Part shown: piece after piece, positions 1 to 8,553 of the stretch
Layout of the letters: each line of letters starts with the position of its first letter
Numbering within the stretch: position 1 is the stretch's first letter
Assembly (NCBI GenBank): GCA_039027855.1
Contig: JBCCJI010000011.1
Coordinates: 1-64,000 of the forward strand
Origin: Thermohalobaculum sp039027855
GTDB taxonomy: Bacteria > Pseudomonadota > Alphaproteobacteria > Rhodobacterales > Rhodobacteraceae
DNA: 64,000 nucleotides
Direction: 5' to 3'
The notes under the pieces: generated by a model
Told to the model about the DNA's origin: nothing
Seen by the model: the letters and a program-made list of their open reading frames with translations, nothing else
Database searches by the model: none
Program-made: the position numbers and the translations under genes

Positions 1-372
1 AACGACAAGCGGTTTGTCCATGTCGATCCCACCTACTTCCTCGAGGCGGTACTGAACCTGCTCGACAATGCCATGGTCCATGCGGAGGGGACCGAGACCG
101 TTACCTTGGCCACCGAGATCCTGCCCGGCGGCCGGGTCGCCATCGACGTGCTGGACGAGGGGCCGGGCATGGATGCCACCCTCCGCGAGGCGGTGGGCGA
201 ACCCTTCATGCCCGGTCGCGCCGTGCATGACGGGATCAGGCAGGCAGGGCTTGGCCTCTTCATCGTCAAGCGCTTTGCCGACGCCCATGGCGGGCAGCTT
301 CGGCTGGACAATCGCGACCAAGGGGGCCTGCGCGCGCGGATGGATCTGCCGCTCGTGGCGGCGCCGCGTTAG
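1..372 (+). CDS. Sensor histidine kinase, C-terminal ATPase domain (partial, 5' truncated)
   Basis: The frame is open from the first base of the window and stops at 370-372, giving 123 residues of a larger protein. It is the catalytic HATPase_c half of a two-component histidine kinase. The N box reads NLLDNAMVHA, the G1 box DEGPGM and the G2 box GLGLFIVKRFADAHGG, all in normal order and spacing for ATP binding. The sensor, membrane and DHp (phospho-accepting His) parts lie outside the window, so signal and partner regulator cannot be told. The next gene is on the opposite strand and converges on it. Confidence 0.85.
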   Translation, partial: NDKRFVHVDPTYFLEAVLNLLDNAMVHAEGTETVTLATEILPGGRVAIDVLDEGPGMDATLREAVGEPFMPGRAVHDGIRQAGLGLFIVKRFADAHGGQLRLDNRDQGGLRARMDLPLVAAPR

Positions 373-433
373 GGCCTGCACCGGCGGCCGCCTGCGGCGA
401 GCAACCGTCCAGGCGGCGCAGCATGGCGCCTCA

Positions 434-1036
434 TCAGTGGCCAAGCGCCTCGATCAGACCGATCTCACGCGCGATCAGATATTTCCCGCTGTCACTGGCC
501 GACGGCATCTCGGCCATCCGCTTCGGCACCGTCGGCCGATAAGGATTGGTCGCCTCGTCCTCGCCGCGCTCGGCCCGGTAGCGCGCCGAATTGGTCTCGA
601 TAACAGCCTGTTTGTAGGCCGAGAGCATCGCGCACATCTCCGCCATCCGGCTGGTGAAGTGGTCTGGTGTCTGGTTGAAGGCCTGGCTCGCAAAGAAGGT
701 ACAGTCGAGATCGCCGCGGGGGCGCGTGAACGCTTGCCGGATCGCCCGCTCGCGGTTGCGCGTCTCCCGCAAGCCGCCCATGGCGCGATAGGCCGTGTCT
801 GGCAAGGCGCCTGACCCAATGTCTGACCCAATGTCTGACCCGATGTCTGGCCCCGCGTCTCCCAAAGCGTCAGGCACGGTGATCTGGCCCGCGTGCTCTG
901 GCGTCGTATCTTGCGGCGGCATTCGCTCCTCCGCGGCGGCGGTCGATGACAGCACGGCACCTGTCGTGAGCAACACCGCGATCACGGCATTCCGGTAATC
1001 CTTTTTGAACAATCCCGCGCGGGCGGCCATGACCAT
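434..1036 (-). CDS. Exported hypothetical protein with DIGS tetrapeptide repeat
   Basis: About 200 residues with an N-terminal signal peptide (basic start, hydrophobic AVIAVLLTTGAVLSS, Ala-rich cleavage zone), so probably periplasmic. I do not recognise the family. After the signal comes an acidic linker with three tandem DIGS units, encoded by a 12-bp tandem repeat, then a charged region (residues about 90-190) with two Cys (in DLDCTFF and AEMCAML) that could form a disulfide. The ATG at 1036-1034 is chosen because an AGGAAAG ribosome site lies a few bases upstream; an in-frame ATG at 1072 lacks one. It converges on the histidine kinase gene. Confidence 0.55.
   Translation of the reverse strand: MVMAARAGLFKKDYRNAVIAVLLTTGAVLSSTAAAEERMPPQDTTPEHAGQITVPDALGDAGPDIGSDIGSDIGSGALPDTAYRAMGGLRETRNRERAIRQAFTRPRGDLDCTFFASQAFNQTPDHFTSRMAEMCAMLSAYKQAVIETNSARYRAERGEDEATNPYRPTVPKRMAEMPSASDSGKYLIAREIGLIEALGH
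811..860. repeat. 12-bp tandem repeat inside a coding region
   Basis: The plus strand carries near-identical 12-bp copies of GACCCAATGTCT (two exact, a third with one change, a fourth degenerate). On the minus strand this encodes the DIGS-DIGS-DIGS linker of the exported hypothetical protein. The unit is a multiple of three, so copy-number change would keep the frame. Confidence 0.8.
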
Positions 1037-1325
1037 GATCCTTTCCTGCGTCGAGCAACCCCAGGGCGCCACGATGCCACCGGAAGAGCACCGCGAGACT
1101 ATGTCATATTTCTGTCATTTCATGAACGATCCGCGCCGCCACGAGCACATCTGCACTTTGATTGCCGCGCCGAAACACCGTGTCACCCACGACGCCAGCC
1201 CCGCGGGACCAACCAAATGGCGGGAGGATATCGCTAAGCCGATCCGCTGGGCCAAACCGCTGGGCAAAAGCGTTGGGCAAAAGCGTTGGGCCAAACCGGC
1301 CGCACTGACCCGGCACCCTCAAAGC
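1037..1325. other. Intergenic region with four-copy 13-bp repeat
   Basis: Region between the threonine aldolase stop and the start of the exported hypothetical protein, both on the minus strand. It holds the 13-bp tandem array at 1247-1298 and, at about 1094-1126, the least GC-rich stretch, which is the likely promoter area for the downstream gene although no convincing -35/-10 pair was found. No gene is supported here. Confidence 0.5.
1247..1298. repeat. 13-bp tandem repeat array, four copies
   Basis: Four contiguous 13-bp units alternate between CTGGGCCAAACCG-like and TTGGGCAAAAGCG-like forms. Rotated, the unit begins GGGC, as do the units of the arrays near 2510 and 12646. It lies a few hundred bases 5' of a minus-strand gene. 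Confidence 0.8.
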
Positions 1326-2375
1326 TCACGCTGCTGCGGTATGGCAGGTCGCGAGGAAGGTCTCGACCTCTGCGGGCGTGGTCGACCAGCTGGTGACGAG
1401 CCTCGCCTCCACCGCGCCAAACGGCCGATCGTGGGTGTAGTACACCGCCCCCGCCGCCTGCAGCGCCGCATGGGTCGGGCCCGGCAGGTGCAGGTACATC
1501 AGGTTGGCGCCGGGCGGCGTATCGGCGACCAGTCCAAGACCCGCCAGCCCGTCATGCAGCCGGCTCGCCATGGCATTGGCATGGGCGGCAAGCTCCAGCC
1601 ACAGCCCGTCTGACAACCAGGCCTCCAGTTGTGCCGCAACAAAGCGCATCTTGGAGAAGAGGTGACCACCGCGCTTGCGCCGCAACTCCAGTTCCCAGGC
1701 GAGGTTGGGCCGCGCTTCGGGCTCGAAAAGCACGATGGCCTCGGCCGCCATCACGCCGGCCTTGGTCGCGCCGAGGCAGAGCACATCGACCCCGGCGCGG
1801 TGGGTCATCTCGGCCGGGCTGGCGCCCGTCGCGGCCAGGGCATTGGCCAGCCGCGTGCCGTCCATATGCACCGGCAGGCCATGCGCATTGGCAATGGCGG
1901 CGAGCCGGGCGATGGCCTCGACCGGGTAGACCGCGCCCCGCTCGGTCGCCTGGGTGATCGAGACGGCCCCCGGCTGGGCCATATGCACCACGCCAGGCCC
2001 CGAGATCGCCAACCTGGCCTCCAATGCATCGGGTCCCATCATCGCATGATCCCCGGCCACATGGGCCAGCTTGGCGCCACCGGTGTAGAACTCGGGCGCA
2101 TTGCACTCGTCGATTTCGATATGCGCGATGTCATGGCAATAGATCGCACTCCAGGGCGGGCAGAGGCCAGCCAGCGTAATCGCATTGGCGGCGGTCCCAG
2201 TGGCGACCAGCAGCACGCGCGCCCGCGGCGCCTCGAAGATCTCGCGGATCATGTCCTCGACGCGGGCGGTTGCAGCATCGTTGCCATAGGGCATCGCCGC
2301 GCCCGCATTGGCCACGACCAGAGCCTCCAGAACCGCCGGATGGGCGCCGCTCGCATTGTCCGAGGCGAACATCAT
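1326..2375 (-). CDS. ltaE: Low-specificity L-threonine aldolase (beta-eliminating lyase family)
   Basis: 349 residues, usual size for the fold-type I PLP threonine aldolase family, which cleaves L-threonine/allo-threonine to glycine and acetaldehyde. The start FASDNASGAHPAVLEAL is the typical family N-terminus. The PLP lysine lies in CLGATKAGVMAAEA (about residue 200), and the Asp of HMDGTRLANAL pairs with the pyridine nitrogen. The N-terminal half contains the cofactor loop VATGTAANAIT. It is a single cytoplasmic enzyme transcribed from the minus strand; the 455 bp upstream contain repeats rather than an obvious operon partner. Two adjacent ATG codons (2375 and 2372) are possible starts. Substrate stereochemistry cannot be read from sequence. 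Confidence 0.9.
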   Translation of the reverse strand: MMFASDNASGAHPAVLEALVVANAGAAMPYGNDAATARVEDMIREIFEAPRARVLLVATGTAANAITLAGLCPPWSAIYCHDIAHIEIDECNAPEFYTGGAKLAHVAGDHAMMGPDALEARLAISGPGVVHMAQPGAVSITQATERGAVYPVEAIARLAAIANAHGLPVHMDGTRLANALAATGASPAEMTHRAGVDVLCLGATKAGVMAAEAIVLFEPEARPNLAWELELRRKRGGHLFSKMRFVAAQLEAWLSDGLWLELAAHANAMASRLHDGLAGLGLVADTPPGANLMYLHLPGPTHAALQAAGAVYYTHDRPFGAVEARLVTSWSTTPAEVETFLATCHTAAA

Positions 2376-2482
2376 GACCTGCCACTCCCGCCGTTCCGAC
2401 CCCTGCGAGGTGGAACCGAGGAGGGAGGCCGGTCAAGCAAGATCTGGCAAGGGCGACAGGATGACGTGGCGACGGGTGGCGT

Positions 2483-2586
2483 ATGGTGCGCGGGTATCGG
2501 GCGCGGGCATCGGGCAAGCCAGTCGGGCAAGCCAGTCGGGCACCAATGGTGGGCGCAGGTATCGGGCGCGGGTGTCGGGCCGGGTC
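2483..2586. repeat. G-rich tandem repeat, 13-bp period
   Basis: Centre of the array is GGGCAAGCCAGTC repeated with a 13-bp period; the sequence GGTATCGGGCGCGGG occurs on both sides of the centre. It lies directly 5' of the threonine aldolase start (minus strand). Unit length and the GGGC start match the arrays at 1247 and 12646. Confidence 0.7.
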
Positions 2587-2766
2587 AAGGTTCGCCGCAG
2601 GCGACCGGCGCAGCCGGCCCGACCTTGACGCGGTGCGACACCCGCATGACGCTCTATCAGAAGCCGCCAGCGGCTTCTCCCCAGCCCATCTTCACCAAGA
2701 CCAACACGCGCGCCTACCGACGGCAGTCAGGCCACGACCCTGCCCCCCAAATACCCCGCAAAACGC

Positions 2767-2787
2767 ATCGCGGCGACCAGCCGCGAT
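2767..2787 (-). repeat. 21-bp hairpin, copy 1
   Basis: Perfect 8-bp inverted repeat ATCGCGGC with a 5-nt loop, 3' of the minus-strand YcgN-like gene (stop at 2831). The same 21 bases occur at 59604-59624, 3' of another minus-strand gene. It may be a factor-dependent terminator or dispersed palindrome; there is no T-tract. Confidence 0.55.
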
Positions 2788-2830
2788 ACCGCTTGGCACT
2801 GCCCATCACCGGCCATCACCGGCCAAGCTC

Positions 2831-3346
2831 TCATCGGCCGGGGTCAGTGGGGCCGTCCAGCGCAACGACGTGGTCCTCCAGGTCTTCCTCATCGACCTCC
2901 CATTCCGGCACCGTGCGTCCTTGCATGGAGTGGCCGGCGCGCGCCGGGCTTTCGGGATCGCCGGTCAGCAGCGGGTGCCAGTCGGGCAGCGGCTCCCCCC
3001 GGTAGAGGCGTCGATAGGCGCAGGTCTCGGGCATCCAGGCCGCAGCCTCCGGCAGCGTCTCGGGGCTCAGCACCACGCAGCCAGGCACCAGCCTCTGGCG
3101 CAGCGCATAGTTCCCGCAGCGGCACGTCTCGGGGTCGAACAGGCGGCAGGCCACGTCGGTGTAATGGATCGCGCCGGTGTCCTCGTCCTCCAGCTTCAGA
3201 ACGCAGCATTTGCCGCATCCATCGCATAACGCTTCCCACTCGGCCGCGTTCAAGGACCCTAGATCCCGCTGCCAGAACCGCGAGCGGCAGCGATCACCTC
3301 CCGGCATCCGCCCCGCCGTCATCGCCCTAGCCCGCCCGCGTGGCAT
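2831..3346 (-). CDS. YcgN/UPF0260 family cysteine-cluster protein
   Basis: 171 residues matching the YcgN/UPF0260 family, cytoplasmic proteins with a putative Zn/Fe-chelating cysteine cluster and no settled function. The diagnostic segment is EWEALCDGCGKCC (about residues 37-49), followed by DEDTGAIHYTDVACRLFD, the CRCGNY pair and WHPLLTGDP, all in family order. ATG 3346 follows the stop of the upstream MFS gene by 9 nt and has GAGGG about 6 nt upstream, so the two genes are probably co-transcribed; this gives a somewhat longer N-terminus than the E. coli protein, and an internal ATG at 3307 would be closer. Confidence 0.85.
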   Translation of the reverse strand: MPRGRARAMTAGRMPGGDRCRSRFWQRDLGSLNAAEWEALCDGCGKCCVLKLEDEDTGAIHYTDVACRLFDPETCRCGNYALRQRLVPGCVVLSPETLPEAAAWMPETCAYRRLYRGEPLPDWHPLLTGDPESPARAGHSMQGRTVPEWEVDEEDLEDHVVALDGPTDPGR

Positions 3347-3355
3347 GGCCGGCCC

Positions 3356-4726
3356 TCAGACAGGCCCGCGCGGCCAGAGGCGCGTGGCCAGCACACCAAG
3401 CCGCGTGCCGGGGGCGAAGCGCGCGACGATCAGGGCCATCGCGAGGCCGGTTAGCGTCAGCACTGTCAGCACCGCGTCCGGGGCGAGGCCGATCGCCGTC
3501 AAGATCCCCGCCACCGCGGCCGAGAGTACCATGAACGACGCATCCACCACGTTTGAGGCGGCGATGTACTGGCCGCGGATCTCGGGCTCGGCCTCGGCCT
3601 GCAGAACGGCGTTCAGCGGGGTGACGTAGAGCCCGGCAAAGGCTGCGAGCAGGGTGAAGTCGAAGGCCACGCGCCAACCGGCGGCGACGGCAAAGAAGGT
3701 CTCGCGGTCCACCAGCTCTCCCCCCGCGGTGGCCGAGGCCAGTGCGGCGGCGGGTGTGGCGAAATACAGCTCAACCGACATGATCGCCATGCCAAGCGCA
3801 CCCCATGGCGGAATGTCGAGCGCGCCGCGCCCCTCGCAAAGCCGCTCGGCCGAGATCGCGCCGAGCGCCACGCCAACCGAGAACGCCGCCAGCAGCACCG
3901 TCAGCACCCCTTCGTCGGCGCCGAGGATCGTCTTGGCATAGGCCGGGAGCAGCGACAGGAAAGTCGCGCCAAGGAACCAGAACCAAGAGATGAAGAGGAT
4001 CGTGCGAAAGGCCGGCGGGTTCGTGCGCACCCGCGAGATCAGGGCCCAGATCGCCCTTGGAAACACCCAGTCGACGGGTTTGAGCACGGTCTCCGGCGCA
4101 TGCGTCGGCCCTGCCGGCAGGGCGAAAAGCGACGAGATGAAACCGAGCACTGCAATGGTGACCACGAAAACCGACACGATTGTCACGCCGTTATCGGTCA
4201 GGATCAGCTCATTGCCCATGATCGTGCCGACGAGGATCGCAATGAAGGTCGATCCCTGCACCAAACCATTGCCGCCCACCAGTTCGCGGCGCGTCAGGTA
4301 CTGCGGCAACACCGAGTACTTGATGGGCGCAAAAATCGCCGACTGCGCCCCCATCAGGAACAGCACGAGGTACAGGAAGTAGATGTTCTGCGTGTGATAC
4401 CCGACCACCGCCAGGCACATCACCACGATCTCCCAGGCCTTAACGCATTTCATCATAAACGCTTTGTCGACCCGGTCGGCGATCTGCCCGGCGGTGGGCG
4501 TGAGGATGGCGAAGGGCAGGATGAACAGGGCCGAGGCGATGATGCCGAGCATCGCGATCGAGGTATCGACCTCGTCGGCCAGCCGATAGGTGACGAGGGC
4601 GACAAAGGCCTTCTGGTAGACCTGGTCGTTGAAGGCACCGAGAAACTGCACGAGGAAGAGCGGCAGGAAGCGCCGCGTCCGCAGCAGCGCGAACTGGTTC
4701 GGTCGGTTGCTGTCGCTTTCGGCCAT
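3356..4726 (-). CDS. MFS transporter, LplT-like (lysophospholipid flippase type)
   Basis: 456 residues, about 12 hydrophobic segments. The N-terminus FLPLFLVQFLGAFNDQVYQKAF is typical of LplT and of the transporter half of Aas-type fusions, which flip lysophospholipids across the inner membrane for re-acylation; the loop KYSVLPQYLTRRELVGGNGLV is also typical. No acyltransferase or AMP-ligase domain is fused, and no aas partner is adjacent, although a PlsC-type acyltransferase lies 1.6 kb away. Start at ATG 4726 is chosen because translation upstream is Arg/Gly-rich and GAGGGGAC lies upstream. Downstream YcgN-like gene follows after 9 nt. Substrate is inferred from family resemblance only. Confidence 0.8.
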   Translation of the reverse strand: MAESDSNRPNQFALLRTRRFLPLFLVQFLGAFNDQVYQKAFVALVTYRLADEVDTSIAMLGIIASALFILPFAILTPTAGQIADRVDKAFMMKCVKAWEIVVMCLAVVGYHTQNIYFLYLVLFLMGAQSAIFAPIKYSVLPQYLTRRELVGGNGLVQGSTFIAILVGTIMGNELILTDNGVTIVSVFVVTIAVLGFISSLFALPAGPTHAPETVLKPVDWVFPRAIWALISRVRTNPPAFRTILFISWFWFLGATFLSLLPAYAKTILGADEGVLTVLLAAFSVGVALGAISAERLCEGRGALDIPPWGALGMAIMSVELYFATPAAALASATAGGELVDRETFFAVAAGWRVAFDFTLLAAFAGLYVTPLNAVLQAEAEPEIRGQYIAASNVVDASFMVLSAAVAGILTAIGLAPDAVLTVLTLTGLAMALIVARFAPGTRLGVLATRLWPRGPV

Positions 4727-5203
4727 CGGCCCGCGTCCCCTCAAACGCCCGACCGCGGCATGGCGGTCGCGCCGGGAGGCTAGGCTCTCCAGCGCGCCGC
4801 GGCCAGCCCCACAGCCGGTTTGTCGCGCCCCCTCGGCGCTCTCCAAGCAGGCGCCGTCGGGGCGCTGCGCCGGAACACCGGGAATCGGAGCCTTCCATGA
4901 TGTGGAAGGAAAACTCAGCCCTTCGAAGCCTGCAGGACCGCCCCCGCGGCGACGCAAACCAGCCTGCCGCGACACTCCCCTTCGAGAGTATCAATTTTGT
5001 CAATGACTTGGCGATGGAGCCCATGAACGGCGCAGCGCTTTATCGCAGCGCAGCGCAACTTTCTGTCGATTTCATTAGGTGGGCTGATGAGGCCATCAGC
5101 AGAGATTGTCAGCCGCGCTAGCTGCCCACAGATTTACTCCACATCACGGACGCGGTTCCACGAGGCGGTGGATGAGCGCGTCCTTATGAGGAGGGAAATG
5201 GCG
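4727..5203. other. Divergent intergenic region
   Basis: 477 bp between the divergent LplT-like and ketopantoate-reductase-like genes, so both promoters should be here. Visible structure is a 7-bp inverted repeat CCTTCCA/TGGAAGG at 4891-4909 with a 5-nt loop and a less GC-rich stretch at about 4980-5020. No convincing -35/-10 pair or gene was found. Confidence 0.5.
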
Positions 5204-6271
5204 ATGACTGCTGCTCACAAGATCCTGATCCTGGGTGCATCCTACGGCTCGCTTCTAGGCATGAAGCTGGCCCTCGCCGGCCATGACGTCACGCTGGTCT
5301 GCCTGCCCGCCGAAGCCGAGGCGATCTACCGCGATGGGGTCGAAGTGCGTATGCCGATCCGCGGCCGTGACGGGCTCGTGGTCTTGAACTCCAAACAGGC
5401 CCCGGGCTCGATCCGGGCGGCGGGGACGGATGTCGACCCGGCCGACTACGACATCGTGGGTCTCGCCATGCAGGAGCCGCAGTACCGTCAACCCGCGGTC
5501 AAGGCGCTGATGACCCGGGTCGCGGCCTCGCGCGTGCCGGCCATGTCGATCATGAACATGCCGCCGCTTGCCTATCTGCGGCGTCTGCCCGGTCTGGATG
5601 CCGAAGCGCTGGGCGGGGCCTATGCCGACACGGGGGTGTGGAACGCGTTCGATCCGGCCAAGATCACCCTGGCGAGCCCTGATCCACAGGCCTTCCGCCC
5701 CCCTGAGGAAGCGCCGAACGTCCTGCAGGTCAGCCTGCCGACCAACTTCAAGGTCGCAGCCTTCGAGGATCCGGCCGATACCGCCATCCTGCGCCGGCTC
5801 GAGAGCGACATCGCCGCCGTGCGCCATGAGGTGGACGGGACCTCGATCGAACTGCCTGTGAAGCTCAAAGTGCACGACAGCGTTTACGTGCCGCTCGCCA
5901 AATGGGCGATGCTGCTGACGGGCAATTACCGCTGCGTGACCGCGGAGGGCCCGCGCGCCATCCGCGATGCAGTCCACGGCGATCCGGCCCTTGCGGCCGA
6001 GGTCTATGCCTGGGTCATGGATGTCTGCGTCGCCATGGGGGCCGACCGCGACGACCTTGTGCCGTTCGAGAAATACGCAGCGGCAGCGAAAGGACTGGCC
6101 AAGCCGTCGTCGGCGGCGCGGGCCCTTTATGCCGGGGCACCGGCCATCGAGCGGGTCGATCGCATGGTGCAGGCCATCGCCGGCAGTCACGGCATGCATC
6201 ACGACACCGTCGACGAGACCGTGGCACTGGTCGATGCCCTGCTGGCCCAGAACGCCAAGGCCGCAGCCTGA
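5204..6271 (+). CDS. Ketopantoate reductase (ApbA/PanE)-like NAD(P)-dependent dehydrogenase
   Basis: 355 residues. The N-terminal Rossmann segment ILILGASYGSLLGMKLALAGHDVTLVC is followed at the end of the domain by MSIMNMPP and in the C-terminal half by an all-helical domain (PVKLKVHDSVYVPLAKWAMLLTGNYRC, then GPRAIRDAV) as in ketopantoate/6-phosphogluconate-type dehydrogenases. It is longer than PanE (about 300) and the context gives no pantothenate genes, so the substrate is uncertain; it may act on another 2-keto acid or opine-like compound. ATG 5204 sits 8 nt after GAGGAGGGA; ATG 5198 is too close to that site. It is transcribed alone, converging on plsC. Confidence 0.65.
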   Translation: MTAAHKILILGASYGSLLGMKLALAGHDVTLVCLPAEAEAIYRDGVEVRMPIRGRDGLVVLNSKQAPGSIRAAGTDVDPADYDIVGLAMQEPQYRQPAVKALMTRVAASRVPAMSIMNMPPLAYLRRLPGLDAEALGGAYADTGVWNAFDPAKITLASPDPQAFRPPEEAPNVLQVSLPTNFKVAAFEDPADTAILRRLESDIAAVRHEVDGTSIELPVKLKVHDSVYVPLAKWAMLLTGNYRCVTAEGPRAIRDAVHGDPALAAEVYAWVMDVCVAMGADRDDLVPFEKYAAAAKGLAKPSSAARALYAGAPAIERVDRMVQAIAGSHGMHHDTVDETVALVDALLAQNAKAAA

Positions 6272-6368
6272 AGCAGACCCTGAAACCCGCATCCACCCGG
6301 GCGTCTTTCAATTGGACCTCTCGGGGGCGCCCGGTCATGGGGCGCCCGGTTATGGGGCCTCCGGCGCG
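6272..6368. other. Convergent junction with 15-bp duplication
   Basis: Gap between convergent genes. At about 6329-6357 the sequence GGCGCCCGGT-CATGG is repeated with a 15-bp period. It may serve as a transcription end region, but no T-tract hairpin was found. Confidence 0.4.
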
Positions 6369-7175
6369 TCAGGCCGCCTTCTGTTCCGCGCGCCGGGCCT
6401 CGGCATCGGCGTAGCGAGCCTCGGCGACCGAGAGCATGTCGCCGCTCGCGTGCTCTCGGATAAGCTCGATGGTCGCCGCCTCGATCCGGGTCTCCACCTC
6501 CTCCATGAAGGCCTCGGGCGCCATGCCCGGCGCAATCGGCTCCAGAAACTGGATCGCACCGCGCTGACCCGGGTTCTTGCGCCATTCCCGCCGCGGCCAG
6601 ATCGTCCCCACCGAGGTCGCCACCGGCACCACGGTCGGGTTGAGGCGCGCGTAGATGTTGCCCGCCCCGCGGCGATAGCGCTCGCGCGCGCCAAGCTCCA
6701 TCAGCGTCCCCTCGGGATAGATGATCATCGGCCGGCCCTCGGCAAAGGTCTGCGCCGTGCCTTCAATGGCGAACTCCGTGCGGTTCTGCGGCCCCTGATC
6801 CACCGGGATCAGCACGATACCGAGCGTGGTCAGGATGGTGCCGAAGAACGGGTACTTGGTCAGTTCCGCCATGGCGACCGCACCGCAGTGGGGCATCAGC
6901 GCGGCGAGCAGGACGACATCGAGCTCGGACTGGTGCTTGGAGACGAACAGCACGTCGCCTTCGGTCGGGATGTTCTCCCGCCCGCGCACATCGATCTTGC
7001 CGTCGAGCAGGACATCCACCGCGCGAAGCGTCGTCTCTCCCCAGTAGCGCAGCGTCCGGTGCATCGCGTCACGGTCCTTGCGCCGGGCCAGCCACCAAAC
7101 ACGCAGTGCGATCACAAAGGTGAAGGCGAGGAAGAAGACATTGAAGACGATGGACCGCATCTGGCCGCTCCACAT
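6369..7175 (-). CDS. plsC: 1-acyl-sn-glycerol-3-phosphate acyltransferase
   Basis: 268 residues of the PlsC/LPLAT family, which acylates lysophosphatidic acid to phosphatidic acid at the inner membrane. An N-terminal hydrophobic segment (IVFNVFFLAFTFVIALRVWW) precedes the catalytic HX4D motif HQSELD (about residue 80). The FALSE-free acceptor motif YPEGTLMELGARERYRRG follows at about 145, then PVVPVA-like block TVVPVATSVG. ATG 7175 has GAGGG about 7 nt upstream. Acyl donor (ACP or CoA) is not readable. It stands upstream of no obvious lipid operon, but an LplT-like carrier is nearby. Confidence 0.9.
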   Translation of the reverse strand: MWSGQMRSIVFNVFFLAFTFVIALRVWWLARRKDRDAMHRTLRYWGETTLRAVDVLLDGKIDVRGRENIPTEGDVLFVSKHQSELDVVLLAALMPHCGAVAMAELTKYPFFGTILTTLGIVLIPVDQGPQNRTEFAIEGTAQTFAEGRPMIIYPEGTLMELGARERYRRGAGNIYARLNPTVVPVATSVGTIWPRREWRKNPGQRGAIQFLEPIAPGMAPEAFMEEVETRIEAATIELIREHASGDMLSVAEARYADAEARRAEQKAA

Positions 7176-7347
7176 GGCTCAGCCCTCGGCGGGATGACGG
7201 GGCATGTCCAGTGGCTTGGTGTTGGGTACCAGTAACGTCAAGGGCGCGCGGGCTTTGTTCTGCGCGGCGAAAGCCATGTCATCTGGTGCCGCCCCGCGTG
7301 ACAGCTCAGGCTGGGGTGTCGCTCAGGGTGGGATACCAGAGTGGGGT
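7176..7347. other. Intergenic region upstream of plsC
   Basis: 172 bp between ribF and plsC, both minus strand. At 7305-7365 there is a loose G-rich periodicity (CTGGGGTG, CAGGGTGG, GAGTGGGG, CCGGGGTG). It should contain the plsC promoter, but none was assigned. Confidence 0.35.
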
Positions 7348-8376
7348 TTAGGCCGGGGTGCCGAGGATGGCCCGCGCCTCGGCGCTGTCACGGTCCATCT
7401 GCGCGATCAGCGCTGCCGCACCGTCGAAGGCGATCTCGCCGCGCAGCAAGGCGATCAGATCCACCTCGATTTCGGCACCGTAGAGATCGCCCCTGAAATC
7501 GAACAGGTGCACCTCGAAATTCGGCGCGTTCACGCCGAATGTCGGCCGCTCGCCGATCGAGGCGACGCCGTCATAGGCGCCGGCATGCGGCCCCTCCAGC
7601 ACGCGGACCCGGGTCGCATAAACACCATGGGCCGGGATCATCTGGGACCCAAAGGCGAGGTTGGCGGTCGGGTAGCCAAGATCGCGGCCACGCTGGTCCC
7701 CCTGCACCACGGGCCCCGTGACGGCATGCGGTCGACCGAGGATCGCCGCCGCCTCCGCCATGCGCCCCTCGGCGATGGCCCGGCGTGCAGCGGTGGACGA
7801 GAACTGTCCTGACGGGCGCGGCGTGTGGTGCAGAGTGTCATCGCCGGTTTCGCCGTCGTCCATTCCGGGCTGCGGCGCGATCTCGGCCACCGTCTCGTCG
7901 CCGACCAGCGGGAGGACCGTGACGCCGATCCCCGAGGCACGACCGAGCGCCGCCAGCATCGCCGGTGTCCCAAGCCGCCCTCGGCCAAAGCGGAAATCCG
8001 CGCCCACCGTGACATGGGCCACCCCGAGGCCCGATTGCAGCATCTCGGTCACGAAACTCGCCGGTGCGAGGCGGCTGAGATTCCGGTCGAACCCCAGCAC
8101 AGCCAGCCTCTCGACCCCGAGTGCCGCCAGCAGGCGTGCCCGGTGGCCATCGGTCGTCAAGCGGAAGGGCGGGTCGTCGGGGCGAAAGACCTCGCGCGGG
8201 TGCGGCTCGAAGGTGACAACCCCCAACGGCGCCTCCGGCCGCGCCGCCCGCGCGCCAGCAATCAGTGCCTGGTGCCCGCGGTGGACACCATCGAAATTGC
8301 CGAGCGCGACACTTGCGCCGGCCAGCGACGGGCGACCGGTATCCGGTTCGGGCTCAACTCCGTCGAAGCGGCGCAT
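7348..8376 (-). CDS. ribF: Bifunctional riboflavin kinase / FMN adenylyltransferase
   Basis: 342 residues, normal for RibF, which phosphorylates riboflavin to FMN and adenylylates FMN to FAD in the cytoplasm. The N-terminal adenylyltransferase shows ALGNFDGVHRGHQALI (HxGH-type site) and FDRNLSRLAPASFV. The C-terminal kinase domain shows GRDLGYPTANL, the HGVYATRV strand and NFEVHLFDFRGDLYG. Both halves are complete. It lies on the minus strand near MaoC and a HAD phosphatase, a neighbourhood often seen in Rhodobacterales. The ATG start leaves GAGAGG rather far upstream, so a nearby start cannot be excluded. Confidence 0.95.
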   Translation of the reverse strand: MRRFDGVEPEPDTGRPSLAGASVALGNFDGVHRGHQALIAGARAARPEAPLGVVTFEPHPREVFRPDDPPFRLTTDGHRARLLAALGVERLAVLGFDRNLSRLAPASFVTEMLQSGLGVAHVTVGADFRFGRGRLGTPAMLAALGRASGIGVTVLPLVGDETVAEIAPQPGMDDGETGDDTLHHTPRPSGQFSSTAARRAIAEGRMAEAAAILGRPHAVTGPVVQGDQRGRDLGYPTANLAFGSQMIPAHGVYATRVRVLEGPHAGAYDGVASIGERPTFGVNAPNFEVHLFDFRGDLYGAEIEVDLIALLRGEIAFDGAAALIAQMDRDSAEARAILGTPA

Positions 8377-8553
8377 GGGACGCAGTGTTGCCTCTCGCAG
8401 GCTGTCGGCAGGTGGTGCGGCGCGAAACGACCCGCCGGGGCGGAATGCCCTCTGCGTGCGGGCCGCGCAAGCCCTCAGCGCCCGAGCGCTACCAGAACGA
8501 GACGCCGTTCTGCACCGAAACCGGCCGGAGGCCTGAGGAGGTGCCCTCTACGC

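Larger units (their letters stand above)
2376..2830. other. Repeat-rich intergenic region
   Basis: 455 bp between the YcgN-like gene and threonine aldolase, both minus strand. It contains a G-rich array at about 2483-2586 built on a 13-bp TCGGGCAAGCCAG unit flanked by two copies of GGTATCGGGCGCGGG, a hairpin at 2767-2787 identical to one at 59604, and a short CATCACCGGC duplication near 2806-2822. Reading frames across it are Arg/Gly/Pro-rich artefacts. No gene is supported. Confidence 0.6.

Noticed and set aside
1104..1322. 72-residue minus-strand frame between ltaE and the exported hypothetical gene
   Set aside because: It runs through the 13-bp tandem repeat and shows no ribosome site or domain.
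1629..3005. 458-residue plus-strand frame across threonine aldolase and the following repeats
   Set aside because: Antisense to ltaE and to the YcgN-like gene; composition is not protein-like.
4727..4975. 83-residue N-terminal extension of the LplT-like carrier
   Set aside because: Arg/Gly/Ser-rich and unlike the family; a ribosome site supports ATG 4726.
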